A DNA stretch of 64,000 nt from Altimarinus sp041659565 (GCA_041659565.1 JBAZXZ010000004.1:124001-188000); one strand, 5' to 3'. Numbered from the stretch's first letter, positions 22,484 to 34,255 are shown. Notes: generated by a model not told the origin, from the sequence alone. Made by a program: numbers and translations.

Positions 22484-22876
22484 ATGAAACTTTGAAATGC
22501 TTTGATGACTTGAATATTATCAGTATCTTTAAGTTTAGCACCACAAGTGCTTAAAGCTCAAGATGATATAAGTTCATTGGTTGAATCAGAAATTGGAAAT
22601 GCAGAGACATTAGATTTATCAACTTCTATGCAAATAACCTGAGAAGTAAAAGAAATAAGTGAATGAGAAGAAGTTTATGTACTTTATCCAACAAAATCTA
22701 AAAAATGAGAAGATGTGGGAATATTTATACCTTGAATTCCATATAATAAGAAAGAAATGGGAGATTTTAAAATTGTATTATATTATACTAAAACTTGAAA
22801 ATTTGTAACGATATTGATTGCAAATGATGATGCTGAAATACCCTGAACTGATTTTTTTACTATTGTTAAATTATAA
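22484..22876 (+). CDS. Secreted hypothetical protein
   Basis: 130 residues. N-terminal signal peptide (MKLGNALMTGILSVSLSLAP, cleavage near QVLKAQ). The mature domain looks like an all-beta fold (MQITGEVKEI, EEVYVLYPTK, GDFKIVLYYTK, FVTILIANDDAE). No family recognised. Preceded by a consensus promoter and followed by a clear terminator, so monocistronic. Confidence 0.65.
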
Positions 22877-22906
22877 AAATAATCCTAAGAAATTAGGATT
22901 ATTTTT
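22876..22906 (+). terminator. Rho-independent terminator
   Basis: AATAATCCTAA / TTAGGATTATT stem with GAAA loop and a T-run, directly after the secreted protein's stop codon. Confidence 0.8.
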
Positions 22907-22967
22907 GATTTTTGGAGAAAAATAGCTAATATTGTTCAAATAAATAAAAATTAAAGTTTATAAGTGA

Positions 22968-22995
22968 TTAATCTTTAATCTTTAATCTTTAATCT
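22968..22995 (+). repeat. Four tandem TTAATCT heptamers in the rsmI leader
   Basis: Four perfect 7-bp copies just upstream of rsmI (ATG at 23008). Similar ATCTTT-rich runs precede the PilN-like gene and the second large prepilin. Confidence 0.8.
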
Positions 22996-23007
22996 TTTGT
23001 CTAATTT

Positions 23008-23664
23008 ATGCTATACATTGTATCTACTCCAATCTGAAATCTAGAAGACATAACTCTAAGAGCTATTAGGACTTTGAAAGAAGTTGATTTTATAGCTTGT
23101 GAAGATACTAGAACTACGGCAGTTTTACTTAATCATTATGAGATTAAAAAACCACTTTTAAGTTATCATTCATATTCTCATGCTACAAAATTAGATAAAA
23201 TTGTATGATTATTAAAAGAATGAAAAGATATTGCTTTAGTTTCTGATGCTTGAACTCCTGGAATATCAGATCCTGGGTATCCTCTTATTCAAGAAGCATT
23301 AAAAAACGATATAGAAATAGTTCCTATTCCTTGAGTTTCAGCATTTTTAACAGCACTTCAAGCATCAGGACTTCCTATAAATCATTTTTTGTATTTGGGT
23401 TTTTTGCCTATCAAAAAGTGAAGACAAACATTATTTAAAAAATTGCAAACTGTAGAGGAAACAGTTGTGTTTTACGAATCAGTTCATAGAATTGAAAAGA
23501 CTCTAATAACTTTGGGTGAATACCTTTGAGAAGGTAGAAAAATAGTTATAGCTCGCGAATTAACTAAAAAATTTGAAGAATTTAATAGAGTTACTATAAA
23601 AGAGGCAATAGAAATATATAGCAAAAAAGAAAAGCAAAAAGGGGAGTTTGTAGTTATAATTTAA
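23008..23664 (+). CDS. rsmI: 16S rRNA 2'-O-methyltransferase RsmI
   Basis: 218 residues. Tetrapyrrole-methylase fold signatures: LYIVSTPIGNLEDITLRAI, ACEDTRTT, YHSYSH, ALVSDAGTPGISDPGYPLI, PIPGVSAFLTALQASGLP, GFLPIKKGR, FYESVHRIEKTL, ARELTKKFEE. It modifies C1402 of 16S rRNA with RsmH. Somewhat shorter than the usual 270-290 residues; the C-terminal extension is missing, as in several CPR versions. Followed after 6 bp by a DciA-like gene. Confidence 0.95.
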
Positions 23665-23670
23665 TGTTTT

Positions 23671-23958
23671 ATGTATCTATCAACATCAATAAATAAAAGA
23701 AATCTTAATGAAATGACTATAAAATCTCTAGTTTGGAATAGTATAGTAGAGATTTTTAAACAAGAAAAAAATATGGATATAAAGCCATATTTAGTATCTA
23801 TTCAAATTAAGTGAAAATCTATAATTGTAAAAGTAAACAAACCAATAGTTAAATCAGAGATTTTATTGATTGAAGATAAAATAAAAAATGAGGTTGGATT
23901 GAAATTTAAAAAAGTAGGAATTAAGTTTTATGATTTTGAAATTAAGTATGTGATTTAA
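23671..23958 (+). CDS. DUF721/DciA-like small protein
   Basis: 95 residues: N-terminal helices then KPYLVSIQIKGKSIIVKVNK and PIVKSEILLIEDKIKNEV, resembling DUF721/DciA-type domains (DciA loads the replicative helicase). The match is by pattern only. In operon with rsmI. Confidence 0.5.
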
Positions 23959-24082
23959 TTAGATTTCAATAAATATTATATGTAATTTGTCAAACTTTTT
24001 TTCTTAAATCAATCAATAAGATTTGACAAAGAGCACTCAAATCTTAAAATGATTTAAATATTTTTATAAACTAAAATAAAAT

Positions 24083-25975
24083 ATGATTGAAGTATCATCT
24101 AAGAAAATAGAGTTTAAAAAGAAAAATGATATTATTTTGAAAACTATTGAACTAGATACTGATTTGAGGTGTTTTATACTTATAGATACTGAAGAAAAAA
24201 AGTTTTCTGAGATAATTTTATGAAGAATAATAGATAATGTAATTTGAAAGATATCTAAACAATCAGCATACAAGGATCTTAGTATAGCTTTAGAAAATAC
24301 AAATACAATTATAAAAACTTGGAGACAAGAAGGAGAAATAGATTGAGGTCTAAGTATAATTGTTGCAGTACTTAATGATAAAAATATAATTTTTTCTACT
24401 ATTTGAACTCCTTCTTGTTACTTAGTAAAAAAAGAAAAAGAAGTATTAGAAATTACTGAAAAAGATGATAATAAAAAAGAATTTTTATATATATCAAATT
24501 GAGAGTTAGGTAATGAAGAATTGATAATTATGTGTAGTGATAGATTACTTCATCATATTTCTAAATCTGATATACTTGATTCAATAGATGTAAGCAATGT
24601 AGATGACATATCTAATAATTTAGAGATAACATTACTTGAAGAAAAAGTTAATAAAAATATTGGATTTATAGTTATTAAAAACTCTTATTTTAAGGAAAAT
24701 ACAAATAAAACTTTTTCTTTTGTAAAAAATTATTTATATAAAGCATTAGATAATAATTTTACAAAGAAATCAATAGCTATGTATATGATTTCTAAAGAAA
24801 AAGTACTTAAACAAAAAAAATCAATTAGGTCTGTTATATTACTTTTAGGTATTATATTATCATTTTTTGTATTATTCTCTACTGTTTCTTCTATAATCAC
24901 AAAAACTTGACAAACAGCAGTTGTAAACGATTCTAAAAAAGACTTACAAAATGCAAAAGATTTAATAAAATTAGCATCTGAAAATATAAGTAATCAATCA
25001 GTATTTGATGAAAATTTGAAAAAAGCAGAAGATTTATTGGCTAAACTTAGAGATCAAAAATTATTTTTAACAGATATAGAAAAAATAGATGAAGATATAA
25101 AAACAATAAAAAAACAATTTAATTTGGTTGAAACATTTGATGAGAGAACAGATAATCTAATTTATAAGTGATTACCAGTTTGAACTATAAAAGTCATAAA
25201 TATAAAATGAGCTTTATATACAATAACTAAAAATAGTATTTTAGGCCCTATAATTTGATGAAATAAAGCCAAAGAATATATGTATAAAGAATTATGAGAA
25301 GATAGTTTTGTTGATGTGGCTGTAGTTGATTCTGCTATATTTTTAGTAACAAAAACTGGTAAGATAATTTCTTTTGAAAAAAACTGATTTTTTAAAAATT
25401 ATACAGTTGAATGACAAACTAAATGGGAGGATTTTAAGTTTGTTAAGACATATAATACATATTTATATACTTTAGCAGCAAATTGAAATCAGGTATATAA
25501 ACACAAACTTTTTTGAGATAGTTTTGAAAAATGAGTTCCTTATCTAGAAGAACAAGATACAAAAACTTTAAATAATATAATGGATATAGCAATTGATGGA
25601 TGAATTTATTTATTAAAAAATGATTTAAGTTTAGTAAAAGTATTTAGAAATCCAACATATAGGATAGAAAAACTAGTTCTAAATAAATTACCTAAAAATT
25701 ATGATATAGAACCAAATACTCATACTCCAAGGATAATAGTTTGAAGTAAATTGAAATATGTTTATATGTTTTTAAATAATAAAATCTGGATTTTTAGAAC
25801 TAATTCACCAAATTTTAATCAGACAAAAACACTTACTTATATATGACAAATTGATTGAGTTAGTAAAATAATTGATTTTGCTATCTATCGTGATGGGGAA
25901 GTATATATTCTAAATAAAAATGGTATATTTAGAGTTAATTTTGAAGTTTCAGATAATAAGTTGATATTGAAATAA
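24083..25975 (+). CDS. PPM-like cytoplasmic domain / membrane helix / propeller-like ectodomain
   Basis: 630 residues. Residues 1-235 resemble a degenerate PP2C/PPM phosphatase fold (GGLSIIVAVLNDKNIIFSTI, ELIIMCSDRLLHH) but lack the usual DGMGGH metal motif, so probably catalytically inactive. A membrane helix lies at about 248-273 (SVILLLGIILSFFVLF), then a coiled coil (ADLIKLASEN-like, KKAEDLLAKLRDQK) and a C-terminal region of repeated beta strands (LVTKTGKIISFEKN, YTLAANGNQVYKHK, IYLLKNDLSLVKVF, VYILNKNGIFRVN) that look like propeller blades outside the cell. Likely a sensor or scaffold. Downstream is a strong terminator. Confidence 0.65.
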
Positions 25976-25987
25976 AAAAAGTGCATA

Positions 25988-26023
25988 AAAAAAGACCGGT
26001 CTTTTTTTAAGAGACCGGTCTTT
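25988..26023. terminator. Strong GC-rich bidirectional terminator
   Basis: AAAGACCGGTC and GACCGGTCTTT form a stem around an A/T-rich loop; each arm contains the palindrome GACCGGTC. Between convergent genes (PPM-like plus, yebC minus). Confidence 0.8.
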
Positions 26024-26040
26024 AATTTACCTTTTTATTT

Positions 26041-26811
26041 TTATGTTCTAAAAGTATTTTTTTCTATAAAATCATAAACTTCTTTCTCAAGTTCATCGCT
26101 TATTATTGCATTTAAGCTATAATCTTCTACATCTTCATCTTCGTCCAGAGCTTCAGTCATTTTTATTATTTTCAAAGCTTTATCAAATTCAGTAACTTCA
26201 ACTTCATTATTTGGAATGTATTCTATACTTGCTTTTTCAAATTCAATTGCCTTTGATTTAAAAAAATCAGAAACTCACTTTAAATTTTCTAAAGAACAAA
26301 TAAGTTTTATTTTATCTTCAGTGTTTTGCATATCATCTACATTTGTTTCAAAAACTAGTTCTTCTATTTCAGATTCTTTTACTTTAGATTTATCAAATGT
26401 AATCATTCATTTTTTTGGAAATATCCATGCCACACTACCTGGTTCTCACATATTTCACCCAAATTTTGAAAATATATGTCTTATATTTGAAGCTGTTCTA
26501 TTTTTATTATCAGTTAGAACTTGTATAATTATAGCTACTCAACCTGGAGCATATCATTCATAAGTTATTTGACTAATTTGTTCACTAGATTTATCTTCAC
26601 CAGATCACTTTTTGACCGCTCTTTCTATATTATCACTTGGCACATTATCTTTTCTTGCTTTTTCTAAAGCATCATAAAGAGAAGGATTCAAGTGTGGATC
26701 ACTTCACTTTGCAGCTGCAAGTGCTATAAGTTTAGCATGCAGAGAAAAAGATTTTTGTTTTAAAGCATTTGAGATATTTCTTTTTCATTCTATTGTTGGT
26801 CATCTTCACAT
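26041..26811 (-). CDS. yebC: YebC/PmpR family regulator (TACO1-like)
   Basis: 256 residues. Signatures: MGRGPTIEGKRN (usually GHSKWxxIKxxK), LAAAKGSDPHLNPSLYDALE, ARKDNVPSDNIERAVKKGSG, YEGYAPGGVAIIIQVLTDNK, NRTASNIRHIFSKFGGNMGE, SVAWIFPKKGMITFD. YebC proteins act as transcription regulators or, in YeeN/TACO1 style, assist translation at difficult motifs. The acidic C-terminus ends DEDEDVEDYS. Full length. Confidence 0.92.
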
Positions 26812-26921
26812 AGGATTAGTATTAGAATTTTAAAATAAGTATAGTTTTTTAGTATATGAAATATCTAAAAAAATCAAGTAATATAATTAAATAAGGAGAT
26901 ATTAATATTTTTAAATTAATT

Positions 26922-28373
26922 TTATTTGCATATTTTTTCTGCTGGATGATCAAGACAGAGAATTTTTTTGAAAGAATTATTTTCTTTTTTGATTATTTCA
27001 ATTTGTTGTTGTTGATTTTTTACCACTTTCATAAGTGGAACTACAAGTGAAATATAACTTACAGATTTATATCAATTATCATCTGTTCTGACAAGTTCAG
27101 GAAAATACTTTTCAACATCTTGAGCTATAACTCATATATCACTTTTTCAGTCTTTTTTCCAATCAAATCGTACGGAATCTATTTTTAATATATCTTCATA
27201 ATTTTCAAGAGGTCTTATATTAGTCTTCAATCTTCTATCTGACAAATTTGTAAATCCGCCATTGACAGTAAGACCATTTAGCATTTCAGCATGTCAAGTA
27301 ACATTATTAAAAGCGAAGGGTCTTAATCCATTCCATGATCAATACTGGTCCCGAGCATTAGTTACTAAAAAATATGTATTAGCTCAATCATTTCTTATCA
27401 TCGTTCCATATGCTCAAGATACTGCTCTAAATTGTCAATATCCAAGTCATCAAACAACTTCTCCGGTTGCCCTAATATCACTTGAAACACTCAGCCTTTT
27501 TGTGATATTTACAGGACTAATCGAAAAATTTGTTTCCCCTACTATTGTATTTACTCAAAATGGATTGTTTTGATTTATGAATCAACCAACATATAGACTA
27601 CTATCGGTATAAATACCTTTTCCATTATATGCTTTTACCCGAGTTGTATCATTCATATACCAACCACCACCATATGTTTCATTATACCAGCCAGTTGCTC
27701 ATTGACTGCGAAACCAATTATTTGTATATGTAGTACCCCATTGAGGATTTGACCCATTAGTAACATTTTGATTGAGATGATAACCATCTGTGGTATCTGA
27801 ATTGTTAGCATTAGTTGCATTAGTTGCAGTTGTAGCATTTCCTGTAATACTAATTCACCAAGTCCCACTAGCTCATAATCATGTTTTAGTTGGAGCATCT
27901 GTAATACCATATCCTGCAATAGTAGTTGGTTTACTTGTTACTCATGTCCGTGGAACACTACTAGCAGTTGTAGCATTTCCTGTAATACTAATTCACCAAG
28001 TCCCACTAGCTCATAATCATGTTTTAGTTGGAGCATCTGTGATACCATATCCTGCAATAGTTGTCGGTTTACTTGTTACTCAGGCCCATGGAACAATGCT
28101 AGCAGTTGCAGCAGTTCATGTAATATTGATTCATGCAGTTCCTGCTAATATCTTTGTTGGATCGATACTTCAAGTATATATTCAACTATCATTTATATTT
28201 GTAAGTCTAACTCTTACATTATTAAACCAAGTATTGTTTATTATATCTCATGTATTTACATCTCAAGAAGATAGATTAATTATATCTGTAGCATAAGATA
28301 TAAAAACTCCTACTCATAAAAAGATTCATAACATAATAGATAAAATAATTTTTCTTGTAATATTTTTGAACAT
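26922..28373 (-). CDS. Tail-fibre-like surface protein with C-terminal S74 chaperone domain (copy 1)
   Basis: 483 residues. N-terminal membrane anchor (MFKNITRKIILSIMLGIFLG), then beta-rich repeats (VTSKPTTIAGYGITDAPTKT twice, 141 bp apart at DNA level), a shaft, and a C-terminal intramolecular chaperone of endosialidase: LSDRRLKTNIRPL (Ser-Lys autoprocessing dyad), VRFDWKKD, IGVIAQDVEKYFPEL, PLMKVVKNQQQQIE. In phages such domains trimerise the fibre and are cleaved off before the Ser. Paralogue of 29192-31066. In the repeats TGG in copy one (28086-28088) is CGG in copy two (27948-27950), key evidence for CGG=Trp. Likely a surface adhesin. Confidence 0.85.
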
Positions 28374-28406
28374 AATATAAGGTTTTTAAATTTAAATTAA
28401 TTATTT

Positions 28407-29153
28407 TTATTTAACTAAAGGTAAAATATCCGGTGGTGGAATAGGCATATTTTTTTGTTCATTGATACGGGATTTTATCATAGAATTACATCTTTGTTTT
28501 ATCATATCATTTGATATTGTATTACAAATTTTTAGATTTTCTTCTGTTGGTTCCAATATCATAACTACTTGCATAATACATTGAAGGTCTTGATTATTAA
28601 TTTCATTAGGCATCATTATACCACTATTTGTTTTAATATCTGTATCTGGAATTTTAAGTTTTTCACATATTTTTACATCCTTTTCTTTTATTGCTTTAGC
28701 TGTAATAACTTGTTGTTTACAAGTTTTTTGATTTTCTGTATCAACTTTATCACAAAAAGATGAATCAACTTTTTTTCTAGCTAATTCAGTATTAATAGCA
28801 TTGATGCAACTTTTTTTTAGAGAAGCATCTTCAAAAATATTACAAGATTGATCACTATCTTTTTCTTGAGTAAAATATGATATTACTCTTAATTCACACA
28901 TTTCCACAGATCTTGCTATACATTCACGATATACTGGTTCTTCTTTTAATTTAGTTCCAATTTTTGAAATAGAATCTTCTACACTTGGCAAATTTTGGAC
29001 TGTTTTTGTAGTATTTTGAGATATTGGGGTTTGAATATTTACTCCAGTTTGAGTATCTATTTTTTTTTGTTCTTCCGTTTTTTTAGTTACACTACAAGAA
29101 AAAAGCAAGAAATTTAATAAAAAAAATATTAAGAAGATTTTTAGAGTTTTCAT
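28407..29153 (-). CDS. Cys-rich lipoprotein
   Basis: 248 residues. Signal and lipobox NFLLFSC, lipidation at Cys20. The mature part contains about fourteen Cys in recurring units (ECIARSVEMCELRV, QSCNIFEDASLKKSCINAIN, FCDKVDTENQKTCKQQV, KICNTISNDMIKQRCNSMIK), suggesting disulfide-linked helical hairpins. It sits between the two S74 fibre genes with gaps of 33-38 bp, so likely co-expressed; a role in anchoring or assembling them is an inference. No TGA codon is present, despite its surroundings. Confidence 0.75.
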   Translation of the reverse strand: MKTLKIFLIFFLLNFLLFSCSVTKKTEEQKKIDTQTGVNIQTPISQNTTKTVQNLPSVEDSISKIGTKLKEEPVYRECIARSVEMCELRVISYFTQEKDSDQSCNIFEDASLKKSCINAINTELARKKVDSSFCDKVDTENQKTCKQQVITAKAIKEKDVKICEKLKIPDTDIKTNSGIMMPNEINNQDLQCIMQVVMILEPTEENLKICNTISNDMIKQRCNSMIKSRINEQKNMPIPPPDILPLVK

Positions 29154-29191
29154 AAAAAAAAGTGAAAATATAAAGGTCTAGGGTTGATTAA

Positions 29192-31066
29192 CTATTTAAG
29201 TTTTTTCTCAATTAGATCAAGTTTATTTTTTAATGTTTCAATTTCGTTTTGTTGTTCTTTTACAACTTTCATAAGTGGAATTACAAGTTTAGGATAATTA
29301 ACTGCTTTGAATCATTTATCATCAGTTTCTACAAATTCTGGAAAATATTTTTCTACTTCTTGAGCAATTATTCAGATATCTTTTTTTCAATCTTTTATCC
29401 AATCAAATCTAACTGGAGTAATTTTTAATATATCTTTTGAATTTTCTAGAGGTTTAATATTAGTTTTTAGTCTTTTATCTGAGGAAGAGATAAAAGCAGT
29501 AGCTGTTATACTACTAGTATTAAATTGTTTTCCTGTATCATCCCAACGACTAAGCCAGCTTCCAGCACCACTTAGGAATCCAATATTATTTGAATTTGCA
29601 TGAATATATTTTACACCATTTGGAGATTCATCGTCTCTTAATACTATATAGGTATAAGCTGCATTACCGAATCTAACATCTCAGAGTACATCTAATTTAT
29701 TTAATGGGGAATTTGTTCATATCCCAACTTTACCATAATTATTAAAAATAGCATTTTCATTATAATCAATTAATTCAATATAATATGGGTAGCTCGCTGT
29801 ACTACCGATTTTTATTGATCCCATATTTGTTCCTCAATATCCACTTGAACCAATAGTTACATAACTACTATTACTAACATCATAAGTATAAAAATTATAC
29901 ATCACAGCATCTTTAAAATTCATCCGACCTAGACTAGGATTTCCAGGATGTCTCATTTGTTCGATACGAGCACCATAATCTTCAGTTGAATCATCACTAA
30001 AATCAATATATGTGTTACCACCATTATTACTTCTTAGTTCTATTCCAGCTGTACCCGCATTACTTCTCACATTCATAGCTGCACTTGTGGTATCATCATA
30101 TATGTCTAATTTAGCTGTTGGAGCATTAGTTCAAATACCAACTCTACCATTATATGTTCATCCTAATCCTACATACATTGTAGTAGTAGTACCAGCATTA
30201 GTTTGAAAATAATATCCATTAGTAGTTGCACTTGAAACAATTGATCTATATGCACCATTAATTGTATCTTGATAATATCCTGCAGCTCCACCAGTTGACA
30301 AAATAGCAGAAGATCCAGCACGGATTGTTCCATTAACATCAAGTTTATATGAAGGAGAAATTGTACCGATTCCTACATTTGATCAAAAATAATTATCTGC
30401 AGTACCATTAGCATATATACTTCAACCAAGAACTTGAAATTGTTTTCAAGATGCAAGAGTGTGTATTCTAATATTTCCTGCAAAATTATCAATTTGTATA
30501 TTTCAATTTGTTCAAGCTCAAGCTAATTGCATTTCACCTCATTCATTTGTTACATCCTGAGGATCAACTCTAAGATAATCAACATTAGTAGTTCCAACAA
30601 CATCAAGTTTATATCATGGGCTTGTTGTTCCAACACCTATATTACCACTTACATTTAGATTTCAAGTTATATTATCACCGGTAGTATTCACCCGATTATC
30701 TGTTATACCAGTACTTGTTATATATAAAGCATCATTGGTAAATGCTGATACATTTGTTGGTCTATTTATTACTCATGTCCGTGCCACATTGGTTGCATTA
30801 GTAGCTGTTGCTGCATTTCCAGTTATACTAATTCATCCAGTTCCTGCTGATATTTTTGTTGGATCAATACTTCAAGTATATATTCAAGTATCTGTTATAT
30901 TTTGTAATCTATTTTTTACATTATTAAACCAAGAAGTTGTAAGTACACTTCAGTCAGTTATAGGTTCTGATAGATTATCTATTGCATAACTTATAAAAAC
31001 ACCTATTCATACAAATATTCATAAAATAAGAGATAAAATAACCTTTTTTGTTATATTGTTAAACAT
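29192..31066 (-). CDS. Tail-fibre-like surface protein with C-terminal S74 chaperone domain (copy 2)
   Basis: 624 residues. Same membrane-anchored start as copy 1 (MFNNITKKVILSLILGIFVG). The shaft is made of GIGT repeats characteristic of such fibres (NIGVGTTSPGYKLDVVG, NVGIGTISPSYKLDVNG, RVGIGTNAPTAKLDIYD, KVGIGTNSPLNKLDVLG). The C-terminus has SSSDKRLKTNIKPL (Ser-Lys dyad), PVRFDWIKDWKKDIG, IAQEVEKYFPEF and a terminal coiled coil. CGG at 30779-30781 occupies codon 96, the same position as TGG in copy 1. Expected to be a trimeric adhesin or host-recognition fibre. Confidence 0.87.
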
Positions 31067-31090
31067 AATTTTAAGTTTAAAATTTAATAA

Positions 31091-31360
31091 TTATTTTTGT
31101 GGATTTGCTTGTTCTTGAGCTTTTTGTAAACAAGCAACATTTACTAACTCAACTTTAGTTTTATCATTATATACAGAAAATGCTTTACATTCTTTATTTG
31201 AGGCTTGTTCAATTAGAGAATTTACAGCACTAGCATATCAATTATTAAATACTCAAATTGCAAATTTATTAAACATATCAAATCATATATATAAAATAGA
31301 TATGATTATCCATACTGTCACAATTATAGTTTTCCAGTTCCAAAAGTTTTTGTTAAACAT
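31091..31360 (-). CDS. Small membrane-anchored protein
   Basis: 89 residues: MFNKNFWNWKT then one membrane helix and a soluble tail with two Cys (NKECKAFSVYNDKTK, VACLQKAQEQ) that may form a disulfide outside the cell. Between the S74 gene (24 bp) and the large prepilin (27 bp) on the same strand; part of the surface-structure operon. No family recognised. Confidence 0.6.
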
Positions 31361-31387
31361 ATATGTAAAAATTAAAAAATAAAAAAT

Positions 31388-32614
31388 TTAATGAGATATA
31401 CAAGGAGTCATTCCTCATCACATACAATACCGGGTTGTACTACAATTATCATCTGTTCATCAATTTCTTCAATTACATGTCCATGTAGATGGCCATATTC
31501 AAGAAATTGTAGAAGGATCTCATCAAGCACATAATCAACTAATAGGTTCAGTAGTTATATTTAGTAAAGTAGCACTTCAACATACTCAATTTATTTTTTG
31601 TAAACATTCATTTAAAGCTCAACTCCAAGTATGAGTATCTAAACAATTAAATCAACAAATAGTTCAACTATAAGACCAAGATATAGAATCTGGATTCCAA
31701 TTTGTTCAATCAAATGTTTGTATATATGTATTTCAATTTGTAGGATATGTGTTTGCAAGCATAGTTCAAGAACATGTAGCAATTTTTGTTACTGAATTAC
31801 TCATATCACAATAAATTTCTGTAGTTCATGTACTAGTATTTATTAAATAATATCAAGATCTAAGTATTTCTCAGTCATATTCTTCTATATATTGTTCACA
31901 ACTATTTCATATAATTCATACAGTAGTAGTTCAATAAAGGATATCCATAGAATATAATGAATTTGAAATACTTGTACTATTATCAAAAAATGCTGTATAA
32001 TCTGAAGTTAAAGTACTTAATTCTAAACTTCAACTTGCTTGAATTTCAGGTATTGCTTGTATTGGAGTATTGTTTTCATCAACTAATATTCCAAGTTTTT
32101 TTCAAAATATAATTGGATATCTTTCAGAGTAATCTACAGCATATGTTTTAGATATAACTCAAAAATTTCAAGTTACAGAATTATTTTCTAAAAATCCCAT
32201 AACTCCAGGATTTCTCAAATCTTTTGTTAAGAAATATGTGTAATACACTTGATCAAGAGGATCTTTTCAAGTTCATTTAAATCATATTTTTAATAAGATA
32301 TCTTTTGATAGGTTTCATTGAAATCATATTAAAAATCAACTAGAATATAGATCTATTTTATTGTCTGGGACTGATAATTGAGCTTTGATTTTATATGAAT
32401 CAAGAAGGGTATATATATCTGATAGTTCAGATTTTCTAATTGAATCTCTTGAATTTAATAAATAAGATCTATATGATATATATCATATAGTAGATAAAAT
32501 AGCTATTATTGTTACAACAATTATTAATTCTATAAGTGTAAAACCTTTATTATAGATTAATTTATAGTGTTTAATATCTAAAAAATTTGAAAATTTTGTA
32601 TTCTTTTTCTTCAT
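31388..32614 (-). CDS. Large type IV prepilin-like protein (minus strand)
   Basis: 408 residues. Basic 26-residue leader, then class III/IV prepilin motif KGFTLIELIIVVTIIAIL (cleavage after Gly, Glu at +5). A pilin-like head (SRDSIRKSELSDIYTLLDSY) is followed by a Cys/Trp/Gly-rich C-terminal region (INGVCGSATLL, WTCNGRNGGTDDNC) typical of CPR surface repeats. The N-terminal 200 residues are clearly related to the two large plus-strand prepilins. Much larger than normal pilins (about 150 residues), so perhaps a tip adhesin. Confidence 0.85.
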
Positions 32615-32679
32615 AGAATTAAAAATGGGTTAAAACTCTTTTTTATTATTATTTTACTTATATTTTTATAATATCAAAT

Positions 32680-33693
32680 TTATTTTATTGGGTAATAGTA
32701 TCTTATATTTACAATTTTCCAATTAGGATTATTTTCTTGGAGTAACTTATACATTCAATCGAAATGTAATAGTCAGTAAGTTATATAAATCTTACTATAT
32801 TCACTTTTTACTATTGAGTCTACAAGGTTTTTATTTCTATCTTCAAGTATCACACTAAATAAATCAGTATTTCAAATATATGTTAATAATTCTTTTGCTT
32901 GAGAGTCATTTTTAATTATAACATTTAATATTGCTTGATTTACATAAATAAGTATTTTTAATTCTTTATCATTTAATGAGCTTAATTCATTTAGAATTTG
33001 TTCACTAGCATTGATTATTTGGGTATTTTCTTTTTTTTCTATATTTGACTTTGTTACTTTTTTCTCATAGATTTTTACAATCTCATCTAGATTTAAATCT
33101 ACATTGAAATCCAAGTTATTAACAAGTCAGATAAAATCATTATTATCTTGAAAAGTAACTCCATAAAGTCTACTCATATATTTATACAAATCAGGAGTAA
33201 AATTTACTCATAAAGCTTCATCAAATTTTTGGCTTGATTCTTTACTTCATGGTTTAACTCATTCATAAAAATAAACTCCAGAAGATGTTTTGAAATCTCT
33301 TATATTTTTGCTTATTTGATCATAAAAATCTTTTTTAGCAATATGACTCATCGCTTGAAAAACTACAGTCTTTTTTCAATTTGAGATTGTATATTCTGGC
33401 ATTTTTGCTGGATTTATATCATTGTTGTAATAAGCAAATCCTCAGATTATAATGATAATGATGTATATAAATAAACATACTTTGTAAATAAATAGTTTAA
33501 TATATTCATTAAAATATAAAGCTTCTTTTTTTCTAAGTTTTTTCCAAGCAAAATAGATAAAAAAACTTATAATTAAGTACATAATTAGACTGATTATACT
33601 TTCTAATAATTTAATTAATCAAGATATATAAAAAATCTCAGAAAGAAAAAATCAAAGTAAAAAGTAAGATATCAAGTATTTGTAATTTTTCAT
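32680..33693 (-). CDS. TraB/GumN-like membrane protein
   Basis: 337 residues. Two or three N-terminal membrane segments, then an extracytoplasmic domain with TraB-family style motifs: KTVVFQAMSHIAKKDFYDQI (first motif), GVYFYEGVKPG (acidic pair), and a late RNKNLVDSIVKS ... KIYITYGLLHFDGMYKLL, where the family has a His near the C-terminus. TraB-like domains are proposed metalloproteases or inhibitors of pheromone signalling. Function here unknown. Divergent from the VirB2-like gene. Confidence 0.6.
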
Positions 33694-33781
33694 AAGAAAA
33701 TTTAAAGTTAAATATTTTTTTGTATTTTCCTAAGTTTAAGTATAATTTAAATAAATCAATTATTTTTTATAAATTAAATTT

Positions 33782-34255
33782 ATGAATTACAAAAATATAT
33801 TTAAATGAGTTTTAGTTTTTTTGCTTTTGTTTTTTTCTTTTTCACAAGTTTTTTCTTCAGGGAATCTTTTTACTGATGATGGAGAACTTCCTTATTGTGA
33901 TAATAATGAATGTAGTTATTCATCTTGAGTAAAATTAGTAAAGACATTGGTTGATAATAATGAAACAAGTAAAACTTTGTCAGAATATATACAGTCTGTG
34001 ATTATTTATTTACTTACATTTTTAAGTATAATTGCTGTAATATACATAATATATGCTTGATTTAAAATAATGATATGATGATGAAGTGAAGATGCTTTAA
34101 AAAAATCAAGAACAACTATTTTACATGTAATTATATGAATAGTTATAATTTGGTTAGCTTATTCAATTGTTATTTTTATTATAGATATATTAAATTCAGC
34201 TTCTGTTGAACCGATCACTTTAAGGTATAACTGAAATATAAATTCTAATATCTAA
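33782..34255 (+). CDS. VirB2-like T4SS pilin / small two-helix membrane protein
   Basis: 157 residues. Signal peptide (VLVFLLLFFSFSQVFSSG), short linker with two Cys (PYCDNNECSY), then two hydrophobic helices (IIYLLTFLSIIAVIYIIYAG, VIIGIVIIWLAYSIVIFII) flanking GFKIMIGGGSEDALKKSRTT. This is the arrangement of CPR type IV secretion pilins (VirB2/TrbC-like). Could pair with the VirD4-like ATPase at 19980. TGA codons encode the central GGG. Confidence 0.7.

Noticed and set aside
26894..26900. AAGGAG on plus strand
   Set aside because: No plus-strand gene follows; it lies between two minus-strand genes.
27790..28296. 168-codon plus-strand frame with repeated Val/Ile-rich sequence
   Set aside because: Antisense to the S74 fibre repeats; the repetition comes from the real gene's 141-bp repeat.
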